The notes below the pieces were generated by a model. That model made no database searches, was not told where the DNA came from, and was given only the letters and a program-made list of their open reading frames with translations. DNA of 35,860 bases, taken from assembly GCA_026389455.1 (NCBI GenBank), contig JAPLHV010000095.1, positions 1 through 35,860 on the forward strand. The letters are read 5' to 3'. Shown here one piece after another: positions 29,906 through 35,860 of this stretch. Position numbers and translations under genes: made by a program. The stretch is from Coprothermobacterota bacterium (GTDB taxonomy: Bacteria; Caldisericota; JANLFM01). Numbering within the stretch: the first letter of the stretch is position 1; every line of letters starts with the position of its first letter.

Positions 29906-32047
29906 ATGACGGAATTGCCGAAAAGTAGAGACGAGTTGCGCCGTTTGATCGCACCGCGTTCGATCGCCGTGATCGGAGCTTCCGAGGGCGGCGGGGCAGG
30001 CGCAAATGTGGTCGAGAATCTTCGCACGCTCTCTTTTTCGGGGGAGATCTACCCGGTCAACCCAAAACACGAAACCGTCTTCGGGCTTCGCTGTTTTCCA
30101 AGTGTTGAAAAAATCCCTGGGGATGTTGATTTCGCTGCTATTTGCCTTCGGGCGGAGGCAGTCATCCCCACCATCCTACAATGCAGCAGGCGCGGCATCG
30201 ATTGCGGTTGGGCCTTCGCCAGTGGCTTCAGCGAAGCGGGTGAAGCGGGTGAAGCGCTCCAAAGAGAACTGGCTGCCGTCTGCCGGCAATTAGGTTTTCG
30301 ACTGATTGGTCCGAACTGCGTCGGTTTTGCTAACCTAACAGACCGAGTAGGCGCCTACAGCGCCCCCATCAATCCGCAGATTCAAGCAGGTTCTGTGGGA
30401 GCCGTCGTGCAGAGCGGATCGATCTGTCTTGCCCTGGCCAATTCAAGCAGGGGGATCGGTTTCAGCAAGATCATCTCCACCGGCAACGAGGCTGCCCTCG
30501 ATTCTTGTGATTTTATCGAATATCTGGTTGAAGATCCTGCCACCGCAGTGATCTTGGCTTTCATTGAAGGCTTCCGGCAACCCAACCGTTTGCTTCAAGT
30601 TGCCAAGATGGCACGCCAACGGAACAAGCCGATCCTTCTGCTGAAAGTAGGTCGTTCCGCAGTGGCTCAACGGGCCACGCTTGCCCATACCGGCGCCTTG
30701 GCCGGTTCCGACCGTGTTCAAGACGCGCTCTTCCGCCAACTAGGGATCGTCCGGTTGAATGACCTCGATGAGCTGCTGGAATCAGCCCTACTCTTCCTCC
30801 ACGCTCGAGAGAATTGGCCGAAAGGAGAAGGCGTCGGCTTGATCACCGTTTCCGGTGGCGAGATCGGTCTGGTCGCAGATCTTGCAGATGGGGAGAAGCT
30901 CTTCTTCCCGGCTCTTTCTGACGATGCTCGCCTTTCTTTAGAAGCAACGCTGCCCCCCTTCAGCAGCATCTCCAACCCCCTCGATGCTTGGGGGGTCGGC
31001 GACTTGAGTGAGACCTACCCACACTGCATGGAGGTTTTGGCGAAGGAGGCGGAGGTGGATCTAGTAGCCGTCTCACTCGATATCACCAGCACATTGGCCC
31101 CCAAACAAAGCGAACAGTACGCTGCCGTAGCTCGCGCCGCCGTACAGGTCAGGCAAAGCAGCGGGAAGAACATCGTACTCTTCTCAAACCTCTCTTCCGG
31201 ATCCGATGGTCCGATCCGGACCATTATCGAGAGGGGTCGAATACCCTTGTTGCAGGGGACGCGCGAGAGCCTGGTGGCATTGCGCAGCCTTTTTAACCAT
31301 GCCCGAATGCTTCGTCAACTGCCTTCTGATGAACCGCAAGGAAGTCCGCCCGAGGAGGACTTGACCGGGTTCTTCGCAGGCAAGCACGGTTTCCTCAGCG
31401 AGTTGGAGGCCAAGCGCGTGTTGCGCGCTTACCGCATCCGCACTCCTCGGGAGGTGCTTGCCGGCAGCGAGGAAGAGGCCCTCCAGGCGGCATTTCGCAT
31501 CGGATGGCCGGTAGTTCTCAAGATTCACTCTGCGCAAGTTGCCCATAAAACAGAGGCCGGAGGGGTGGAGCTGGCTGTGAGCAATGAAGAAGCCTTGCTC
31601 CAAGCCTACCGGCGCATCCTTGCCAACGTGCTGGCGCGTGTTCCCGGCGCCACCGTGGAGGGCGTCTTAGTTGCTGAAATGATCAGCGGCGCGATTGCGG
31701 AAGTGATCGTCGGGATTAGCACAGATCAGGATTACGGTCCGGTCGTTGCCTTCGGCATGGGGGGTGTCCTGGTTGAGCTTTTGAAGGACGCTTCTCTTCG
31801 AATTCCTCCAATCTCCTCCTTCATGGCAGCAGAGATGATCGGCGAGATCCAGGGCGCCCCTCTCTTACGGGGGTTCCGAGGAAAGCCGTGCGGCGACTTA
31901 ACCGCTCTCTCCAACACCCTTGTGCAAGTCGGCCGCTTGGCTGCCGATTGGGGTCACGCTATCCGTTCTCTCGATATCAACCCCTTGCTGGTCTTGCCGG
32001 ATCAGCAGGGAGTCGTTGCAGTGGATTCTTTAATTGAGTTGAGGTGA
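29906..32047 (+). CDS. Acetate/acyl-CoA ligase, NDP-forming (alpha-beta fusion)
   Basis: This 713-residue enzyme makes ATP from ADP, phosphate and an acyl-CoA (acetyl-, aryl- or branched acyl-CoA). The N-terminal CoA-binding domain is 'PRSIAVIGASEGGG'. The succinyl-CoA ligase-like domain has 'RLIGPNCVGFAN' and 'VVQSGSICLA'. 'LAHTGALAGSD' carries the His (about 261) that fits the family's phospho-histidine loop. An ATP-grasp domain at the C-terminus starts around 'GWPVVLKIHSAQVAHKTEAGGV', beginning near residue 530, with 'LVAEMI' and 'SLDINPLLV'. The alpha-beta order in one chain is common in bacteria. ATG 29906 has no clear ribosome binding site. The stop overlaps the iorA start, so it works with the 2-oxoacid oxidoreductase. 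Confidence 0.9.
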   Translation: MTELPKSRDELRRLIAPRSIAVIGASEGGGAGANVVENLRTLSFSGEIYPVNPKHETVFGLRCFPSVEKIPGDVDFAAICLRAEAVIPTILQCSRRGIDCGWAFASGFSEAGEAGEALQRELAAVCRQLGFRLIGPNCVGFANLTDRVGAYSAPINPQIQAGSVGAVVQSGSICLALANSSRGIGFSKIISTGNEAALDSCDFIEYLVEDPATAVILAFIEGFRQPNRLLQVAKMARQRNKPILLLKVGRSAVAQRATLAHTGALAGSDRVQDALFRQLGIVRLNDLDELLESALLFLHARENWPKGEGVGLITVSGGEIGLVADLADGEKLFFPALSDDARLSLEATLPPFSSISNPLDAWGVGDLSETYPHCMEVLAKEAEVDLVAVSLDITSTLAPKQSEQYAAVARAAVQVRQSSGKNIVLFSNLSSGSDGPIRTIIERGRIPLLQGTRESLVALRSLFNHARMLRQLPSDEPQGSPPEEDLTGFFAGKHGFLSELEAKRVLRAYRIRTPREVLAGSEEEALQAAFRIGWPVVLKIHSAQVAHKTEAGGVELAVSNEEALLQAYRRILANVLARVPGATVEGVLVAEMISGAIAEVIVGISTDQDYGPVVAFGMGGVLVELLKDASLRIPPISSFMAAEMIGEIQGAPLLRGFRGKPCGDLTALSNTLVQVGRLAADWGHAIRSLDINPLLVLPDQQGVVAVDSLIELR

Positions 32048-33861
32048 TGTCTGTGCAAGGCCAAAGAGTATTGCTCAGCGGGAATGAGGCAATCGCCCGC
32101 GGGGCGTATGAAGGTGGGGTGGGGGTGGCCACGGGGTATCCGGGCACACCCAGCTCCGAGATCCTGGAAGTGGTTGCCGATCTCTACAAAGATGTGCTCT
32201 ACGCGGAATGGTCCACCAATGAGAAAGTGGCCATGGATGTAGCTGCCGGAGCCGCTTATTCGGGGGTGCGGGCATTGGTGACGACCAAGTCGGTAGGCAT
32301 GAATGTATTGGCCGACTCCCTCTTCTACCTGCCATACACAGGCCTGGAAGCCGGCCTTGTGGTCGTCGTCTGCGATGATGTCGGCATGTTCAGCTCTCAG
32401 AATGAACAGGACAACCGCTGGTATGCTATCTTAGGAAAGGTTCCCATGCTCGAACCGGCTGACTCCCAAGAGAGCAAAGATATGGTCGTCCTCGGCCTGG
32501 ATCTCGCTGAGAAGTTTGACACTCCTTTCATCGTCCGTTCGGGAATGCGCATCGCCCACTCCAAATCTATCGTCAACCTGGGGAAGCGGGTAGATAACCC
32601 ACCACAGGCCAAGCCTTTCCCCCGAAATATCGCCAAGTATAACTGCAACGCGCTCTTTGCCCGAGCAAAGAGACCGATCATCGAGCAGCGCATGAAAGAC
32701 CTGCAAACCTGGGCGGAGGAAACGGCCATCAACCGGATCGATTGGGGAGAGACCGAGCTAGGCATCATCTCCTCGGGCATCGTCGCTGAGTACGCTCGCG
32801 AGGTCTTCCCGCACGCATCTCTGCTGAAGTTGGGCATGGTTCATCCTCTCCCGGAACAGAAGATTCGCCATTTCGCCAGTCAGGTCCGCACCCTGGTGGT
32901 GATCGAGGAGTTGCAGCCTTTCTTGGAGTTGCAGCTTAAAGCAATGGGCTTGGAAGTGCGGGGCAAGGATATTTTTCCCACTTACGACGAGATCCTCCCC
33001 GAGACCATGCGGTCCTGTGCCATCGAGGCAGGCTTACTTCCCGCAGGAGAGCGGAAGGAGCGAAGAGTGATCGACCTGGGCGAACTGCCAGTCCGCTCTG
33101 CCGTTCTCTGCCCAGGCTGTCCGCATCGTTCCAGTTACTATCTGTTGAATAAGATGAAAGTCCCGGTAACCGGCGACATCGGCTGCTATAACCTCGGTTG
33201 CCTCCCTCCCTTCGAGGCGCAACATACAATGGGCTCGATGGGCTCCAGCATAGGCCAACTGCAAGGCATCTCCGCCGCAAAATCCCCCGAACGGGGTGTC
33301 TGCACAATCGGCGATTCAACCTTCTTCCATGCCGGAATGGCTCCCTTGCTGGACATGGTTCACAACCGCGGTACCGGCGCGGTCCTGATCATGGATAACG
33401 CCACCACTGCCATGACCGGCCATCAGGACCACCCCGGAATGACCCATAACCTGATGGGTGATGCGGTGGAGCGGGTCGACCTGGCCAAGCTGTGTCAGGC
33501 CATGGGCGTCAAGCTGGTGAAGGAGGTGGACGCCTTCCGCGTCAAGGATGTGGAGTCCGCCTTGAAGGAGTGCCTGGTTTGGGAGGACGGCCCCGCCGTC
33601 CTGATTGCCAAAGGGGAATGCATCTTCGTGACGCGCAATCCCAAACCAGCCTACACCATCGACCCAGCCAAGTGCATCGCCTGCGATTCCTGTACCCGGG
33701 TTGGCTGTCCGGCAGTGATCAAGATCGAGGAGCGCAACCCCAAGAACAACCACCGCAAGAGCGGGATCGACCCGGTTCTTTGCAACGGCTGCGGGATTTG
33801 CGCGCAAGTATGCCCGGTAGGCGCGATCAGCCAAACCGACAGGAAGGAAGCGGCGGAATGA
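32047..33861 (+). CDS. iorA: Indolepyruvate ferredoxin oxidoreductase alpha subunit
   Basis: This 604-residue TPP enzyme subunit decarboxylates aryl or related 2-oxoacids to acyl-CoA with ferredoxin. The N-terminal pyrimidine-binding domain has 'GATGYPGTPSSEI'-type 'ATGYPGTPSSEI'. The TPP domain has 'CPGCPHRSSYYLL', 'GDIGCYNLG' and 'GDSTFFHAG' plus 'DNATTAMTGHQDHPG'. Two C-terminal cluster motifs follow: 'CIACDSCTRVGCP' and 'CNGCGICAQVCPVGAI'. The first has an extra residue before its last Cys, as is common in IorA. ATG 32047 overlaps the previous stop; GTG 32044 or 32053 are alternatives. The substrate may be indolepyruvate, phenylpyruvate or a wider range. Confidence 0.92.
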   Translation: MSVQGQRVLLSGNEAIARGAYEGGVGVATGYPGTPSSEILEVVADLYKDVLYAEWSTNEKVAMDVAAGAAYSGVRALVTTKSVGMNVLADSLFYLPYTGLEAGLVVVVCDDVGMFSSQNEQDNRWYAILGKVPMLEPADSQESKDMVVLGLDLAEKFDTPFIVRSGMRIAHSKSIVNLGKRVDNPPQAKPFPRNIAKYNCNALFARAKRPIIEQRMKDLQTWAEETAINRIDWGETELGIISSGIVAEYAREVFPHASLLKLGMVHPLPEQKIRHFASQVRTLVVIEELQPFLELQLKAMGLEVRGKDIFPTYDEILPETMRSCAIEAGLLPAGERKERRVIDLGELPVRSAVLCPGCPHRSSYYLLNKMKVPVTGDIGCYNLGCLPPFEAQHTMGSMGSSIGQLQGISAAKSPERGVCTIGDSTFFHAGMAPLLDMVHNRGTGAVLIMDNATTAMTGHQDHPGMTHNLMGDAVERVDLAKLCQAMGVKLVKEVDAFRVKDVESALKECLVWEDGPAVLIAKGECIFVTRNPKPAYTIDPAKCIACDSCTRVGCPAVIKIEERNPKNNHRKSGIDPVLCNGCGICAQVCPVGAISQTDRKEAAE

Positions 33862-34457
33862 ATGCCATCAATTTCCTCGTCTGCGGGGTGGGCGGCCAGG
33901 GCACAGTCGTGGCAAGTGACATTCTTAGCAATGTCGGCCTCGCCTCTGGCTACGAGGTGAAAAAATCCGACGTCTTGGGATTGGCGCAGCGTGGCGGTTC
34001 CGTCATCTCCCACATCCGCTGGTCTAATCAAGCAGTGCATGCGCCAATGGTCGGTCTCGGCGAGATCGATTACATGCTTGCCTTTGAGCGCTTGGAGGCC
34101 GTCAGGCGCCTCCCCTACATGAAGCCGGAGGGAACCGTGATCGTCAATGCGCAGGAGATCCACCCCATCGCGGTGACGACCGGTCAAATGGCTTACCCTT
34201 CGCCGTCACAGATCTTAGCCACTTTACAAGCGAATGTCGCCCATGTCTATGAAGTCAACGCGCTGGCCACCGCGCTCACTTTCGGAAGCTCACGGACAGT
34301 AAACACTGTCTTGCTGGGGGCTATCTCCCACTTCTTCCCGGCCAGCGCTTCCATCTGGGAAGAGGCCATCTCCCAAGTCATCCGTCCCAAGCTCTTAGAA
34401 TTGAACATCAAGGCTTTCCACGCTGGTCGTGCCCTGATGGAAGGAGACTCTCAATGA
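33858..34457 (+). CDS. iorB: Indolepyruvate ferredoxin oxidoreductase beta subunit
   Basis: This 199-residue gamma-type domain (POR_N/KorC-like) pairs with IorA. It starts 'MNAINFLVCGVGGQGTVVASDIL', with 'SDVLGLAQRGGSVISHIRW' as the typical second motif, then 'YMLAFERLEAVRRLPYMKPEG'. The length is standard. The real start is ATG 33858 overlapping the IorA stop; the track's 33492 start belongs to a shadow frame. The stop overlaps the racemase start, indicating tight translational coupling. Confidence 0.92.
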   Translation: MNAINFLVCGVGGQGTVVASDILSNVGLASGYEVKKSDVLGLAQRGGSVISHIRWSNQAVHAPMVGLGEIDYMLAFERLEAVRRLPYMKPEGTVIVNAQEIHPIAVTTGQMAYPSPSQILATLQANVAHVYEVNALATALTFGSSRTVNTVLLGAISHFFPASASIWEEAISQVIRPKLLELNIKAFHAGRALMEGDSQ

Positions 34458-35161
34458 AGATCCTGGTGATCAACCCGAACACCTCGGCCAGCATGACCGA
34501 GCACCTACGCCGTGCCTTGATGCCGATCAAGCGGCCTGACACGGAACTGTCGGTGATTTGCCCGGAACACGGGCCAATCACCATAGAATGCGAGTACGAC
34601 GAGGTTTTCGCCTCCGCCCAAATGCTCCCCTTAATCAAGAAAGCCAACGAGGAGGGCTACGACGCCGTGGTGATCGCCTGCTTCTCGGACCCTGGGATCA
34701 CTGCCGCCCGCGAGATCTCCACCATCCCTGTCCTCGGCATCCAGGAAACTACTTTGCACGTTGCCTGCATGCTGGGAGCCAAATTCACCATCATCACCAA
34801 CCGTATACAGCGTATCGCTCATAAACAGGAACAAGCGCGGAAGCTCGGGTTGGAGAGTAAGCTGGCCTCCGTTCGCGCCCTGGGCCTATCCGTCGCGGAA
34901 GCCGATGCCCAACCAGCTCGAGCCAAGGAGCGGATCATTGAGGCGTCCCGTCGGGCCATCGAGGAGGATGGCGCGGAAGTGATCGTGCTCGGTTGCGCCG
35001 GGATGGCTGGTTACGCAGAAGACGTGGAACGAGCGCTGGGCGTGGTGGTGTTGGATCCTTCCTCGGTCGCCTTGAAAGTTGCGGAGGCTTTCGCTGATCT
35101 CAAGTTGCGCCATGCGCATATCGGACTCTACGCGCCTCCGCCGGAGAAGGAATATAACTAA
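34454..35161 (+). CDS. Asp/Glu/hydantoin racemase family protein
   Basis: This 235-residue cofactor-independent racemase family member uses two cysteines as acid/base pair. 'ILVINPNTSASMTEHL' is the usual start. The first Cys lies in 'VVIACFSDPGITAARE' and the second in 'VIVLGCAGMAGYAEDVE'; both are present, so it should be active. Hydantoin racemase (HyuE type), which racemises 5-substituted hydantoins, is the closest pattern, but aspartate racemase or maleate isomerase relatives share it. In an amino-acid fermentation operon it could feed D-amino acids or hydantoin products. ATG 34454 overlaps the IorB stop. Confidence 0.85.
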   Translation: MKILVINPNTSASMTEHLRRALMPIKRPDTELSVICPEHGPITIECEYDEVFASAQMLPLIKKANEEGYDAVVIACFSDPGITAAREISTIPVLGIQETTLHVACMLGAKFTIITNRIQRIAHKQEQARKLGLESKLASVRALGLSVAEADAQPARAKERIIEASRRAIEEDGAEVIVLGCAGMAGYAEDVERALGVVVLDPSSVALKVAEAFADLKLRHAHIGLYAPPPEKEYN

Positions 35162-35186
35162 CAAACCTAGCGAAGGGAGGATAGTA

Positions 35187-35261
35187 TTGAAAGGAAGCTT
35201 GGTGAAAAAAATGTTGCAGGACGCGGACTTCGTTCGAAAACAGGAGGAATTGGCTAAATGA
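35187..35261 (+). CDS. Possible 24-residue peptide ahead of the binding protein
   Basis: TTG 35187 opens MKGSLVKKMLQDADFVRKQEELAK to TGA 35259-35261. AGGGAGG lies about 8 bases upstream, a good ribosome binding site, and the stop overlaps the next gene's ATG (ATGA). It is charged and predicted helical, with no recognised family. It could be a coupling leader peptide or a small protein. Confidence 0.45.
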   Translation: MKGSLVKKMLQDADFVRKQEELAK

Positions 35262-35860
35262 GGAAAATGTTGTTTGCGGCAGTGGCAGTACTGACAGTTT
35301 TAGGGCTTCTTTTAACAGGTTGCAGCAGTCCGTCGACTCCTACAGCCACCCCGACTGCGTCTCCTACCAGTTCACCCACACCAAGCTCTTCACCGAGCGA
35401 GCGGGTGATCACGGTTGCTGGCAATTTCGGCAATGTTCCCTGGGAATTCAAAGATAACGGGAAAGAAACCGGCTTTGAGTACGAGATGGTTAATGAAGTA
35501 GCCAAGTTGATGGGTGTTAAGCTGGAGTGGACAGATATTCCCTTCTCTGGCATCGTCCCCGGGCTTGTTGCAGAAAAGTGGGATATGGGTGCATCCAGTA
35601 TTTGGATCACTGCACAACGCGCCGCACAACTTGATTATGCCGACCCCTACTACGAATCTGGAACAATTCTATGCACCACGAAAGCGAACCCGATTGCCAA
35701 GCTTGAAGATATGAAGGGCAAAATCTTTGGCGCGGAATCCGGTTCCTCAAATGATGCTTGGCTCAAAGAGATTTTGCCGACATATGGACCCTTTGAGATC
35801 AAAGGCTATGATCGGATCCAGGATGGCATGCTTGATCTGCAGGCTGGCAGAATCAATGGC
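35258..35860 (+). CDS. Polar amino-acid ABC transporter binding lipoprotein, 5' part
   Basis: The gene runs off the right edge, so only 201 codons are visible and the track omits it. The signal peptide ends in lipobox LLTGC (lipidated Cys 22), followed by a Thr/Pro/Ser linker. A family 3 solute-binding domain (SBP_bac_3) follows: 'VAGNFGNVPWEFKDNGKETGF', quoted in part, 'MVNEVAKLMGVKLEW', 'IVPGLVAEKWDMGAS', 'RAAQLDYADPYYESG' and 'DMKGKIFGAESGS'. These are hallmarks of polar amino-acid binding proteins. AGGAGG lies 10 bases before ATG 35258. Placement after IorAB and the racemase suggests uptake of the amino acids fermented here; permease genes would be expected beyond the edge. Confidence 0.9.
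   Translation, partial: MRKMLFAAVAVLTVLGLLLTGCSSPSTPTATPTASPTSSPTPSSSPSERVITVAGNFGNVPWEFKDNGKETGFEYEMVNEVAKLMGVKLEWTDIPFSGIVPGLVAEKWDMGASSIWITAQRAAQLDYADPYYESGTILCTTKANPIAKLEDMKGKIFGAESGSSNDAWLKEILPTYGPFEIKGYDRIQDGMLDLQAGRING

Noticed and set aside
1-35860. tRNA, rRNA or riboswitch genes
   Set aside because: No cloverleaf, rRNA-like or recognisable riboswitch pattern was seen by eye; a covariance-model search would be needed to exclude small RNAs.

Overview
The window reads as one chromosomal stretch of a strictly anaerobic, moderately GC-rich bacterium. Evidence for anaerobic life is the number of oxygen-sensitive, ferredoxin-linked enzymes: aldehyde:ferredoxin oxidoreductase, pyruvate:ferredoxin oxidoreductase, indolepyruvate-type ferredoxin oxidoreductase, and ADP-forming acyl-CoA synthetase. 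Both binding lipoproteins carry a long Thr/Pro/Ser linker after the lipobox cysteine. That linker and the abundance of short palindromic and tandem repeats are common in anaerobic Chloroflexota (Anaerolineae-like), which is my best but unproven guess at the lineage.

Layout. 1-1107 is scarred accessory DNA: the tail of an ISL3-type transposase, a DUF2442 gene, and an inverted decayed copy of the same transposase tail. 1108-2718 holds an alpha/beta hydrolase and a broken L-serine dehydratase. 2835-7175 is a plus-strand run of a homoserine dehydrogenase-type enzyme, a tungsten AOR-family enzyme and a GH13 amylase-like enzyme. 7291-9417 has a divergent class II aldolase and a beta-CASP metallo-beta-lactamase. 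9783-17348 is a tightly overlapping nine-gene operon: [2Fe-2S] subunit, MocA-like protein, FAD subunit, PreT, PreA, MoaD-like carrier, second FAD subunit, second [2Fe-2S] subunit, SsnA-type amidohydrolase. 17547-22479 is a purine-nucleoside-type ABC importer (BMP lipoprotein, double ATPase, two permeases) plus a 43-residue membrane peptide. 23014-27584 is PFOR plus a dihydroorotate-dehydrogenase-like partner, closed by a strong terminator. 27661-29676 (minus) is IclR regulator then aminotransferase. Divergently, 29906-35161 is acyl-CoA synthetase (NDP-forming), IorA, IorB and an Asp/Glu/hydantoin racemase. The window ends inside a polar amino-acid ABC binding lipoprotein.

How the genes fit together (inference). 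The central block looks like nucleobase uptake plus anaerobic purine/pyrimidine conversion: import, deamination (SsnA), ring reduction (PreT/PreA) and molybdenum-hydroxylase electron-transfer subunits. The right block looks like amino-acid or 2-oxoacid fermentation: transamination, oxidative decarboxylation by IorAB, ATP formation by the NDP-forming synthetase. PFOR feeds the same ferredoxin pool.

The most unusual structure is a dispersed family of short tandem repeats with core AGCCCGCGGCA, mostly 18-bp period (22 bp in one array). It occurs near most operon starts. One array is translated in frame as an N-terminal (SSRQVD)n extension of a [2Fe-2S] subunit, a short copy lies in the 5' end of preT, and a single unit lies inside an FAD-subunit gene. 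Several arrays end in a common flank containing an extended -10-like TGTTACACT. The second unusual feature is that two complete FAD plus [2Fe-2S] modules and maturation genes are present but no molybdopterin-binding catalytic subunit is encoded anywhere in the window.
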